Origin: Crocosphaera chwakensis CCY0110 | GTDB taxonomy: Bacteria; Cyanobacteriota; Cyanobacteriia; Cyanobacteriales; Microcystaceae | Length of the DNA stretch: 64,000 nucleotides | Direction of reading: 5' to 3' | Assembly: GCF_000169335.1 (NCBI RefSeq) | Contig: NZ_AAXW01000025.1 | Span: 1-64,000 of the forward strand | Shown: one piece after another, positions 1 through 8,187 of the stretch | How positions within the stretch are numbered: the first letter of the stretch is position 1 | Layout of the letters: every line of letters starts with the position of its first letter | Position numbers and translations under genes: made by a program | Notes under the pieces: model-generated | The model's input: only the letters and a program-made list of their open reading frames with translations | The model's database searches: none | Told to the model about the DNA's origin: nothing

Positions 1-1
1 G

Positions 2-2647
2 TTATTATTTGGCGTGATTCAAGTTCGCTGGCGATATTATCAACGGGTGGAAAACTTAAAAACTAGGATAGAGGATTTAAGTAAAGAAATTCGTATTATT
101 TATCAAGAATCCCAACTAAAACTGGACGACTTTACTTTAGAACGACTAATGAGGCAATCCAGTGTCAGTAATGACTTAATATACAGCTTAGTGATCAATG
201 AAAAAGGACAAGCGGTCACTAGCTTTTTTAATCAGGAAAATTTTGCAGATTCCATGATCTTTTCCGATTTAAAACAAGGAAAAGTAGAAACACAATTACA
301 AAAATTTCTCCAAGAGCCTCAAATTAGAGAAATACGCCAACCTATTATAGAATCTGGACAATCTTTAGGAGAAGTTCGTCTAGCTTATACCCTACAACCC
401 ACACAAGAAAGTAATCTGAGGTCAGCCGGCAAAATTTTAATCGCCTCATTAATTGTCAGTGGTATTTTAATCCTAATCATGTTTGTCATGTTTAGGCGAG
501 AAGTACAACTTCCCCTAGGAAAATTAGTTAATAAAACCCAATCTTTATTACCCCAGGATAAACGCCCAACATTAACACAACGGGACGAACTGCATCAATT
601 AGAAATATTAATTGCTACTTTAGGTCAATATTTTCAAGACCTTCAAGACTTACAGACAAAAATGGCTCAACAAAAAGCTTCAGAACAAGCTCTAGAAGAG
701 CTTAATCGAGCGAAAAGTGAATTTTTAGCCATGATAGGTCATGAAATTCGTACCCCCTTAAACGCCGTCACAGGAATGACAGGGTTACTACTAGATACCC
801 AATTAAATGATCAACAAAAAGAATTTGTCAGTATTATCCGTAATAGTGGGGAAAACCTGCTGACGATGATCAATAATATTCTCGATTTTTCCAAAATTGA
901 AGCACAAAAATTAGAGTTAGAAGAACAACCTTTTGAATTAGGACCTTGTATCGAAGAGGTATTACGTTTATTTGTTTCCCAAGCTTCAAAAAAGAATTTA
1001 GAACTCGCTTATTTGATCGAATCCAACACGCCTAGTGCGATTATAGGAGACAGTACCCGATTAAAACAAATTTTAGCCAATCTAATTGGTAACGCTGTCA
1101 AATTTACCAAAAAAGGAGAAGTGGTTATTTATGTCAATGCCACACCAATAAAAAGCCGACAAGATAGCAAACAAAACTCTAGATATGAACTCCGTTTTGC
1201 TGTCAAAGATACAGGGATTGGTATTCCCTCAGATCGCTGTAATCGGCTATTTCAACCCTTTAGTCAAGTAGACGCTTCTACCACCCGAAAATATGGAGGA
1301 ACCGGTCTAGGATTAGCCATTAGCAAAGGATTAAGTGAACTGATGGGGGGTAATATGTGGGTTCATAGTACAGAAGGCAAAGGTTCAACGTTTAACTTTA
1401 CCATTCAGACCTTAGCTGCTCCTAGTTCTTCTCCCGCCACATCTCAAGAAGGAGAACGGGAGTTAATGGGTAAGCGAATGTTAATTATTGACGATAACCT
1501 TACTAATCAAAAGATTTTAACCAATCAGGCACAATCTTGGGGAATGTTTACCTGTGCCGTAGACTCCGGGGAAAAAGCCCTAGAATGGCTGCGACGGGGA
1601 ATTACCTTTGATGTGGCTATTTTAGATATGAATATGCCTAATATGGATGGGGTAAACTTAGCTCGTCAAATTCGTCAACAACCGAACTGCAAGGGGTTAC
1701 CCTTAGTAATGCTGAGTTCTATCACCAGAGCAGAAATGTCTGCTCAAAACAGTAAAGAAGAATTTGCAGCCGTTTTAATTAAACCCGTGCAACAGTCCCA
1801 ACTTTACTATAGTTTGATGCAGATTTTTGCAGGGAATCCTATCAAAATCACCAAATCACAATCCGATCAATCTTTAGAAGAATCATTACTGGCACAAACA
1901 ATTCCCTTACGAATTTTAGTGGCTGAAGATGTGGTCGTTAATCAAGAAGTTATCCATCTATTATTAGAAAAACTGGGTTATTGGGCAGATATGGTGAGTA
2001 ATGGACAAGAAGTATTAGAAGCCCTAAAAACTCGCTCTTATGATCTTATTTTAATGGATGTGCGAATGCCTGAAATGGACGGTTTAACAACAACTCATCA
2101 CATTTGTCGAACCCTATCGGCTGAAGAACGTCCTCGAATTATTGCCATGACCGCAGAATCAACACCCGGCGATCGCGAAAAATGTTTAGTTGCAGGAATG
2201 GATGATTACATTGCCAAACCAATACGCATTGAAGAACTAAAACAAGCACTAAGTCGCTGTAAACCTAGGGCAAAATCTGGGGCAGTTGATGACAAAATTT
2301 TGAACGAATTACGCAACATGGCAGGACAACGAATGAATGATATTATTATGGGATATCTCGAAGATGCTCCCCTACGCCTCAATGCGATGAAAGAAGCCAT
2401 AGAGGTTGGAGATCCTGAGAAACTACGCCAGGCAGCCCATGCTCTGCGATCGCCAAGTGGCAATTTAGGAGCGACCACCCTCTGTCAATTGTGTGAGGAA
2501 ATCGAAACAATTGCCCGTCGGAGAACTCTCGAAGGGACAGAGCAAAAAATCTTAAAACTCAAAGTTGAGTATGATCGGGTTTGCCACAGTCTGCAAAAAG
2601 AACTGAATAATCATCCTTTGATAAATAAGTTATCCTCTTATCACTAA
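2..2647 (+). CDS. Hybrid sensor histidine kinase, 5' end cut by window edge
   Basis: Membrane-bound hybrid kinase of a phosphorelay. The frame is open to the left edge (Leu-Leu-Phe-Gly precede the GTG at 14), so the true start and probably a first membrane helix lie outside. Numbering from that GTG: a periplasmic-type sensor region to about residue 130, a membrane helix about 138-160, a HAMP-like/coiled-coil linker, a HisKA domain with HEIRTP (phospho-His 243), an HATPase domain with the DTGIGIP and GGTGLGLAI boxes, REC1 (Asp538), REC2 (Asp682) and a C-terminal HPt domain (His809 in AAHALRS). The His-Asp-Asp-HPt order suggests an internal relay. A response-regulator gene starts 3 bp after the stop, so the two probably work together. 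The signal sensed is unknown. Confidence 0.93.
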   Translation, partial: LLFGVIQVRWRYYQRVENLKTRIEDLSKEIRIIYQESQLKLDDFTLERLMRQSSVSNDLIYSLVINEKGQAVTSFFNQENFADSMIFSDLKQGKVETQLQKFLQEPQIREIRQPIIESGQSLGEVRLAYTLQPTQESNLRSAGKILIASLIVSGILILIMFVMFRREVQLPLGKLVNKTQSLLPQDKRPTLTQRDELHQLEILIATLGQYFQDLQDLQTKMAQQKASEQALEELNRAKSEFLAMIGHEIRTPLNAVTGMTGLLLDTQLNDQQKEFVSIIRNSGENLLTMINNILDFSKIEAQKLELEEQPFELGPCIEEVLRLFVSQASKKNLELAYLIESNTPSAIIGDSTRLKQILANLIGNAVKFTKKGEVVIYVNATPIKSRQDSKQNSRYELRFAVKDTGIGIPSDRCNRLFQPFSQVDASTTRKYGGTGLGLAISKGLSELMGGNMWVHSTEGKGSTFNFTIQTLAAPSSSPATSQEGERELMGKRMLIIDDNLTNQKILTNQAQSWGMFTCAVDSGEKALEWLRRGITFDVAILDMNMPNMDGVNLARQIRQQPNCKGLPLVMLSSITRAEMSAQNSKEEFAAVLIKPVQQSQLYYSLMQIFAGNPIKITKSQSDQSLEESLLAQTIPLRILVAEDVVVNQEVIHLLLEKLGYWADMVSNGQEVLEALKTRSYDLILMDVRMPEMDGLTTTHHICRTLSAEERPRIIAMTAESTPGDREKCLVAGMDDYIAKPIRIEELKQALSRCKPRAKSGAVDDKILNELRNMAGQRMNDIIMGYLEDAPLRLNAMKEAIEVGDPEKLRQAAHALRSPSGNLGATTLCQLCEEIETIARRRTLEGTEQKILKLKVEYDRVCHSLQKELNNHPLINKLSSYH

Positions 2648-2650
2648 ATC

Positions 2651-3574
2651 GTGAAGCACCCAACTTTTAAACACGAAGATTGCTTAGTCCTAATTGTCGA
2701 CGATGACCGCACTATGAGAAGTCTCTTAAAGATAGCCATGGAAGAAGAAGGCTATCAAGTTATCGAAGCCAAAAATGGTCAGCAATGTCTCGAAGAATAT
2801 AGTCGTCATCAGCCTGATATGGTTCTATTAGATGCAATCATGCCAGAGATGGACGGATTTACCTGCTGTCAAAAACTGCGTTCTCTTAAGGGTAATATTT
2901 CTCTTCCCATTTTGATGATTACCGCTCTCGATGACCAAGATTCAATTGATCAAGCTTTTTTGGCAGGAGCAACGGACTATATTACTAAACCAATTTTTTG
3001 GTCTGTTTTGTCACAACGGGTTAATCATCTACTGTTGACCTGTCAAGCTCTAAGAGAGTCCGCAGCTTTAAAAACAAAATTGGCTAAACAGCAACAATGG
3101 CAACATCTGGGAACTCAAATAACCCGTCGGTGGCAAGAGTCTGGTCACCTTAAATCGATTTTTCAAGAGTGTTTAGAACAATTACAAACTCTAATTAATG
3201 CAGAACGGGTCGGTATTTATCGTGGAGATGGAAAATTGATGGCCGAGGCTATTGCCCCTGGTTACCCCTCGGTGACAACGTTAAAATGGGACAAAATAAC
3301 TTTATTAACAGATTATCAATCTACCTACGAAAAAGGAGAAACTATAACACTCGATTTTTCCCAAGAAATTGACTTATGTGACGAAACACTCACTTGTTTT
3401 AAGCAATTATCCCTTAAATGTCTTACCCTAATGCCTCTTTTAGTCAAGGAAAAATTATGGGGCATTTTATGGATTCATCATTGTCGCTCAGCTTATTCAT
3501 GGAAACCCTGGGAAAGGGAATATCTGAGTTATATAAACAATCTATTAGCATTTACTTCTGAGATAATTGATTAA
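2651..3574 (+). CDS. Response regulator with REC domain and C-terminal GAF-like domain
   Basis: Receiver protein, probably the output partner of the hybrid kinase just upstream, with only 3 bp between stop and start (GTG). The REC domain covers about residues 10-130, with an acidic pocket at 17-19 (VDDD), phospho-acceptor Asp61 (LLDAIMPEMDG), Thr91 and Lys113. The segment from about 165 to 300 (starting near LKSIFQECLEQLQTLINAERVG and ending in a WGILWIHHC-type strand) looks like a GAF fold of the phytochrome-associated kind, but no chromophore-type Cys-His pair is evident. There is no DNA-binding or enzymatic output, so it may act by protein contact. The GTG start is chosen because it gives the full REC beta-1 strand and tight coupling. 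The 6S-like RNA candidate follows. Confidence 0.88.
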   Translation: MKHPTFKHEDCLVLIVDDDRTMRSLLKIAMEEEGYQVIEAKNGQQCLEEYSRHQPDMVLLDAIMPEMDGFTCCQKLRSLKGNISLPILMITALDDQDSIDQAFLAGATDYITKPIFWSVLSQRVNHLLLTCQALRESAALKTKLAKQQQWQHLGTQITRRWQESGHLKSIFQECLEQLQTLINAERVGIYRGDGKLMAEAIAPGYPSVTTLKWDKITLLTDYQSTYEKGETITLDFSQEIDLCDETLTCFKQLSLKCLTLMPLLVKEKLWGILWIHHCRSAYSWKPWEREYLSYINNLLAFTSEIID

Positions 3575-3639
3575 TTAAGAAAAATCTACGACTCCGTTAA
3601 ATTGGTTACATCAAAATTTTTTGGCTTACCATAAACTCA

Positions 3640-3818
3640 CATTAAGACATAAAGTCACAGATTACTCCGCCCTTCGGGTTCGCCAGTTGCTCCTCGACGG
3701 AAACCACCAAGACCGCACTGGACTGACGGTGAGACGATGGAGCCTGCTGTGACTGTTGGTCAATTATCACCCTCCGATTGCTTATTGCGACCGCCTACAC
3801 TTCAGTGGCGGTTTTTTA
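3640..3818 (+). ncRNA. Structured small RNA candidate, 6S-like
   Basis: There is no convincing ORF here, but strong paired structure. AGTCACAG (3653-3660) pairs perfectly with CTGTGACT (3747-3754). A 23-nt one-sided bulge (3661-3683, containing a CCCTTCGGG mini-hairpin) follows, then CAG/CTG (3684-3686/3744-3746) and GCTCC/GGAGC (3689-3693/3739-3743). Together they form a long interrupted hairpin with a central bulge. The transcript would end at the terminator at 3790-3817, giving about 180 nt. A rod-like RNA of that length with a bulged centre matches the general form of 6S RNA, which binds RNA polymerase. The 5' end is estimated, and the identity is inference; it may be another sRNA. Confidence 0.5.
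3790..3817 (+). terminator. Rho-independent terminator of the small RNA
   Basis: ACCGCC (3790-3795) pairs with GGCGGT (3807-3812), with a possible additional CAC/GTG pairing inside the loop. The 3' arm runs into six T residues (3812-3817). It is far from any upstream coding stop, so it fits the end of the structured RNA at 3640-3818. Confidence 0.75.
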
Positions 3819-3935
3819 TTGTTAAGTACCATAATATTATCTGTTAATCTCTTAAAAAAATTAGTACAATAGAGAAGAGGAATTTTATTAAGTTTCTCTC
3901 TATATCCTTTAACAGTAAATCAAAACAATCATTTT

Positions 3936-4121
3936 ATGGAATCTAGTAGCCCGTCAGGGAAGGTCTCTGAACCTCCTGCCCACAGATGGACTCACCTTAT
4001 GGGAATAGCGATCGCTATGCTAACCCTCACACTGCCCATATCGGCCATTGCCTATTACTCTTCAAGTCAGGCAGTTCCCTCTTCTCCGACTCGTATTTAT
4101 CTAGATAATCCCAGAGAATGA
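3936..4121 (+). CDS. Small single-pass membrane protein, unknown
   Basis: A 61-residue ORF that I do not recognise. A basic/polar N-terminus (about residues 1-21) is followed by a clear hydrophobic segment, about 22-41 (MGIAIAMLTLTLPISAIAYY), and a short polar tail, so it would be a single-span membrane peptide. No strong Shine-Dalgarno precedes the ATG. A TACAAT box lies about 70 nt upstream (near 3864), after the RNA terminator, and could be its promoter. It stands alone, with the HEAT-repeat gene 120 bp further on. It could be a chance ORF. Confidence 0.45.
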   Translation: MESSSPSGKVSEPPAHRWTHLMGIAIAMLTLTLPISAIAYYSSSQAVPSSPTRIYLDNPRE

Positions 4122-4216
4122 TATAGATTAACTTATCAAAATAAAGCCATTTGACACAATAGGCCTTGTCTCATTAGCGACAGAATAAGACAAGAGACAA
4201 GAAACCTGATTAAATA

Positions 4217-4238
4217 GTTAGGAATAGGCTATTCTAAC
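4217..4238 (+). promoter_or_regulatory. Hairpin covering the ribosome-binding region of the HEAT gene
   Basis: GTTAGGAATAG (4217-4227) can pair with CTATTCTAAC (4229-4238) with one bulged base, ending 4 nt before the ATG at 4243. The only AGGA-like Shine-Dalgarno sequence lies inside the 5' arm, so the fold would hide it. The structure is visible in sequence; a role in translation control is inference. Confidence 0.4.
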
Positions 4239-4242
4239 AACT

Positions 4243-4995
4243 ATGCAAAGTGACAAAGACCTCAGCGTAATTGAGAGTGTAGATCAATTTGATGACCCTT
4301 TGGATCGCCTAGAATCTGTGGATACAAACGATCCTAGTCCCGATCCTGAGGAAATGCTGCCAAAATTGAGTGATGAAGACCCATCACAGCGAATGTTGGC
4401 AGCAAGAGCTTTTTGCGAACTAAAAGACCCTAGAGCCATTGCCCCATTAATTAAACTTTTAGACGATATTTGCCCTTTAGTCAGAGTTAGTACGGCTTAT
4501 GCTTTAGGCAGAAATACCAGTTCTGAAGCGGTGACAGCTTTAATCGACCTGCTGGGGCGAGAATGGAACGGATATGTTCGCAAAGGAATTGTCTGGGCTT
4601 TGGGTAATGGCAGCGATCGCGCAAGTGTTCAACCACTAATCCATGCCCTAAGAACGGATATTTCTGCCGTACGTCTTTGGGCAGCTAGTAGCTTAGCACA
4701 AATTGCTAAACTAGAATATGACCATGCGATCGCAGCTATGGCTCCTCTCATTGAAGGATTAAGACGAGACTCAGTGTCCGCAGTCAGAGGAAACTGTGCT
4801 TGGGCTATTGGGCAATTATGTCGTGAACTACCCTCAAACGTAGTTTATGCCACTGCTATTGATGCTTTAATTGAAGCATTGGTAGAGGATGAAGACTACA
4901 GTGTAAAAGAAGATGCCAAAACTGCTTTATTGCGAGTAGGCGATCCCAGAGGAATGCAAATGATCGAGGATCTTGAATTAGAAGGACTGATTTAG
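4243..4995 (+). CDS. HEAT-repeat (PBS-lyase-like) protein
   Basis: A 250-residue soluble protein. After an acidic N-terminus (about residues 1-35, rich in Asp, Glu and Ser) it consists of HEAT repeats of the phycobilin-lyase-like type from about 38 to 245. Recurring elements include DPRAIAPLIKLL, VRVSTAYALG, ASVQPLIHAL and AVRGNCAWAIGQL. HEAT proteins of this kind in cyanobacteria act as protein-binding scaffolds, some as bilin lyase subunits (CpcE/CpcF type). Nothing here identifies a specific partner, and no phycobilisome genes are nearby. Its stop codon overlaps by one base the GTG start of ubiX, so the two are translationally coupled. Confidence 0.85.
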   Translation: MQSDKDLSVIESVDQFDDPLDRLESVDTNDPSPDPEEMLPKLSDEDPSQRMLAARAFCELKDPRAIAPLIKLLDDICPLVRVSTAYALGRNTSSEAVTALIDLLGREWNGYVRKGIVWALGNGSDRASVQPLIHALRTDISAVRLWAASSLAQIAKLEYDHAIAAMAPLIEGLRRDSVSAVRGNCAWAIGQLCRELPSNVVYATAIDALIEALVEDEDYSVKEDAKTALLRVGDPRGMQMIEDLELEGLI

Positions 4996-5606
4996 TGACC
5001 AAACCGTTAATTTTAGGCATCAGTGGGGCATCTGGTTTAATTTATACTGTTCGTGCCTTAAAGTTTCTCTTGGAAGCTGACTATGAGATTGACGTAGTGG
5101 CTTCGAGGGCAACTTACATGGTCTGGAAAGCAGAACAAAATGTAAAAATGCCGGCTGAACCCGATTTACAAGAGGAATTTTGGCGAGAACAAGCAGGAGT
5201 CCCCCTAAAGGGAAAATTACGGTGTCATCGTTGGGCCGATGTAGGAGCAACCATTGCTAGTGGTTCTTTTCGGACTTTAGGGATGATTATTATGCCCTGT
5301 AGTATGAGTACGGTGGCTAAATTAGCCAATGGGTTAAGTTCCGACCTCTTAGAAAGGGCTGCTGATGTCCAAATTAAAGAAGGTCGTCCCTTGGTGGTGG
5401 TTCCCCGTGAAACTCCCTTTAGTTTAATTCATCTCCGCAATTTAACTGCGTTAGCAGAAGCAGGGGTAAGAATTGTTCCTGCTATTCCTGCTTGGTATCA
5501 TCAACCCCAAACCATAGAAGATTTGGTAGATTTTGTGGTAGCTCGTACTTTGGATCAATTGAATATTGACTGTATTCCTATCACTCGTTGGCAAGGAGGA
5601 ACTTAG
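4995..5606 (+). CDS. ubiX: Flavin prenyltransferase UbiX/Pad1 family
   Basis: Makes prenylated FMN, the cofactor of UbiD-type decarboxylases; in cyanobacteria this serves the decarboxylation step of plastoquinone synthesis. At 203 residues it has the usual family length. Visible family features are the N-terminal FMN-binding GISGASGLIYTVRAL (residues 8-22), the SMSTVAKLANG loop (about 101-111), and the C-terminal VVPRETPFSLIHLRNL stretch with PAIPAWYHQP. The GTG start overlaps the HEAT gene stop by one base, which keeps the N-terminal beta strand intact. No ubiD lies in the window. The assignment is firm. Confidence 0.93.
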   Translation: MTKPLILGISGASGLIYTVRALKFLLEADYEIDVVASRATYMVWKAEQNVKMPAEPDLQEEFWREQAGVPLKGKLRCHRWADVGATIASGSFRTLGMIIMPCSMSTVAKLANGLSSDLLERAADVQIKEGRPLVVVPRETPFSLIHLRNLTALAEAGVRIVPAIPAWYHQPQTIEDLVDFVVARTLDQLNIDCIPITRWQGGT

Positions 5607-5647
5607 GTCAGTTATCATTCAGGGGTTCATTGATAATTATTAATACA

Positions 5648-8110
5648 ATGTTTATCACAACTGAATCTTTTAAATATAGAGGAGAAAAGGGAGAAATAAT
5701 TGTATGGGAGAAAATAAAACAACTTTTTGACCAGAGAAAATGTCTCATTTACTGGCGTTACCCTATTTTTGGAATCAAGAAAAAAAATCGTAAAGAAGCT
5801 GATATTTTAATTGCAGATTTTAACTTGGGATTAATTATTATTGAAGTTAAATCTTTACTCATTGATCAAATTGTTAGTATTGAAGGACATAATTGGAATT
5901 ATCGAAACTTTTATACCCCTTCAGCTAGTCCTTATAAACAAGCAGAAGCTCAATTATTTTCTTTATTAGAATATTTACAACAAGAACCTAGCTTAGGTAA
6001 TCAAATTACAGCAAAAGTATTAATTGCTTTACCGTTTATTACCTCCAAACAATGGCAAATCAGAGGATTTCATAAATTGGCTAGTAATCCTCCTATTCTT
6101 TTTCAAGAGCATCTGCTTTCATTAGAAACTATTGATACAATTATCTTCAAAACGCCACCTATTATTAAAGGAAAAAAAATCAATAACTATCAATGGAATT
6201 TGCTATTAAATATTTTATCAGGAACTCCTATTTTACGTCGAAAATTCCATCCAGTTTTGAGTCAAGATAAGAGTAAAGGAAAGATATTACAAAAACTCAG
6301 AAATCATCTTCATCAATTTGATTTACAGCAGGAAAAAACTGCTAAACAAATACCTTCTGGATTTCAAAGAATACGAGGGATTGCAGGTTCAGGAAAAACT
6401 GTTTTATTATGTCAAAAAGCAGCAATAATGCACTTAAAATATCCTCAATGGAAAATTGCTGTTATTTTTTTTTCTCGCAGTCTTTATGAAGAAATTATAC
6501 AACAAATTGATCAATGGGTTAGATATTTTACGCATCAACAACAAACCTATGATAAAAATAATCAACAATTACAAGTGTTTCATGGTTGGGGTTCTAGAGA
6601 ACAATTAGGATTTTATCGCTTTTTATGTCAAGTGACTGGGGTGGTTCCTCTAGGAGTTGATCAAACAACTTTTCAAGAACCATCAGAAGCATTAGGAGAA
6701 GTGTGTTTTAATCTTTTAAATCAAATAGCTATTCCTCAGATTTTTGATGCTATTTTGATTGATGAGGGGCAAGATTTTATGGTTAAAAACTGGCTTTACC
6801 AAGGAAAACAGCCTTTTTATTGGTTAGCTTATCAAGCATTACGTCCTGTTGATACTGTTAATACTCAACAAAAAAGATTGATCTGGACTTATGACGAATT
6901 ACAAAGTTTAGGGAATTTAAAAGTTCCTAATTCGAGTGAAATATTTGGAGAAAAATTCGGTAATATTGTTACAGGAAAATATGATAATGGTATTAACAAA
7001 ACAGAAATAATGTCCTGTTGTTATCGTACACCTCATTTGATCATTATAGCTGCTCATGCTATGGTAATGGGATGGTTACGTTCTCAAGGAATATTAACAG
7101 GCATCGCGGACAAAAAAGACTGGAAAAAATTAGGTTACGAAATTGAAGGAGAGTTAAAAGAAGGACAAAATATAACTATTACTAGACCGTTAGAAAATTC
7201 ACCTCATCCTTTACCTAAAGCCTGGAAAAAATCATTGATTGATTTTAATAAATACTTATCGAGACAACAAGAGATTAGTGCTTTATTTCAGAATATTCAC
7301 AGTAATTTGCGTCGAGACGGATTACGACCAAGCCAAGAAATTTTAGTTTTAGTTTTAGGGAATTATTTTGAGTCCTTTAGATTACAACAAACCATAGCTA
7401 ATTTTCTCATTCGACAAGGAATTGATATTTATATTCCAGGTAGTAAAACTTGTAATAATTTAAGCCAAGAAAATGATAATAATCCTAATCAATTTTGGTA
7501 TGAAGGAGGCGTAACTATTTCTCGTATTCATCGTACAAAAGGACAAGAAGCGGATATGGTTTATATTGTGGGATTAGATCAAATTGCTAAAGTAGAAAAT
7601 AACCTATTATTTCGTAATCAATTATTTGTAGCCATGACGCGATCACGAGGATGGTTAACCATCAGTGGAATTGGTAATTATTCTCTGTATCAAGAGTTAG
7701 AAAATGTTCTCAAACAAAAAGATAAATTCACCTTAACTTATAGTCATCCTCAACAAAGAGAAATAATGATTACAGAAGCAGCAGAATTATTACAACGCTA
7801 TCAATTAGGAGAAAGAAACTTTCAACAAGCAGAACTTTCTAACATGAACTTACAGAAACTTAACTTAGAAAATATTAATTTGATCGGTGCCAATTTATCT
7901 GGTGCAAATTTGCAATACAGTAACCTTAACCGTGCTAAATTAATCGCAGCTAATTTGAAAAATGCTAACTTAAAAGGGGTTAGTTTAGTGAAAGCAAAAT
8001 TAATTGGTGCTGATTTAACAAATACCAATTTAACTGATGCAGATTTAACCAATGCAGATTTAACCAATGTTATTCTCAATAATACTCAGGGAATTATGAA
8101 ATATAACTGA
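5648..8110 (+). CDS. NERD nuclease-like / superfamily I helicase / pentapeptide-repeat fusion
   Basis: An 820-residue three-part protein. (1) A NERD domain (about 1-130) with a PD-(D/E)XK-type signature: Asp52, then Glu66-Val-Lys68 (IIIEVKS), and a SPYKQAEAQ helix, so the nuclease centre looks complete. (2) A UvrD-like SF1 helicase core: Walker A GIAGSGKT (Lys250), Walker B DEGQD at 372, motif V HRTKGQEADMVY near 628, and motif VI VAMTRSR near 661. (3) From about 722 to the end, pentapeptide repeats of the A(D/N)L type. The frame can be extended to a TTG inside ubiX, but the ATG at 5648 directly starts the conserved domain. NERD-helicases act on DNA or RNA, and some belong to defence or repair; the role here is not known. 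Confidence 0.88.
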   Translation: MFITTESFKYRGEKGEIIVWEKIKQLFDQRKCLIYWRYPIFGIKKKNRKEADILIADFNLGLIIIEVKSLLIDQIVSIEGHNWNYRNFYTPSASPYKQAEAQLFSLLEYLQQEPSLGNQITAKVLIALPFITSKQWQIRGFHKLASNPPILFQEHLLSLETIDTIIFKTPPIIKGKKINNYQWNLLLNILSGTPILRRKFHPVLSQDKSKGKILQKLRNHLHQFDLQQEKTAKQIPSGFQRIRGIAGSGKTVLLCQKAAIMHLKYPQWKIAVIFFSRSLYEEIIQQIDQWVRYFTHQQQTYDKNNQQLQVFHGWGSREQLGFYRFLCQVTGVVPLGVDQTTFQEPSEALGEVCFNLLNQIAIPQIFDAILIDEGQDFMVKNWLYQGKQPFYWLAYQALRPVDTVNTQQKRLIWTYDELQSLGNLKVPNSSEIFGEKFGNIVTGKYDNGINKTEIMSCCYRTPHLIIIAAHAMVMGWLRSQGILTGIADKKDWKKLGYEIEGELKEGQNITITRPLENSPHPLPKAWKKSLIDFNKYLSRQQEISALFQNIHSNLRRDGLRPSQEILVLVLGNYFESFRLQQTIANFLIRQGIDIYIPGSKTCNNLSQENDNNPNQFWYEGGVTISRIHRTKGQEADMVYIVGLDQIAKVENNLLFRNQLFVAMTRSRGWLTISGIGNYSLYQELENVLKQKDKFTLTYSHPQQREIMITEAAELLQRYQLGERNFQQAELSNMNLQKLNLENINLIGANLSGANLQYSNLNRAKLIAANLKNANLKGVSLVKAKLIGADLTNTNLTDADLTNADLTNVILNNTQGIMKYN

Positions 8111-8187
8111 TAAAATTAGATGATAAATCAAGATAAAGGTAAAATTAAAATAGTAATAACTGATCACTGAAAACTGAAACCAATTCT

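Noticed and set aside
3640..3818. Yfr1-type or tmRNA identity for the structured RNA
   Set aside because: The ACTCCTCACAC motif of Yfr1 is absent, and the length is too short for tmRNA.
5588..5647. TTG-initiated N-terminal extension of the NERD-helicase
   Set aside because: It overlaps the end of ubiX and adds 20 residues that look unrelated to the domain; the ATG at 5648 begins the conserved part.
7822..8079. Minus-strand 85-codon ORF opposite the pentapeptide repeats
   Set aside because: It mirrors the repeat periodicity of the real gene and has no independent signal.
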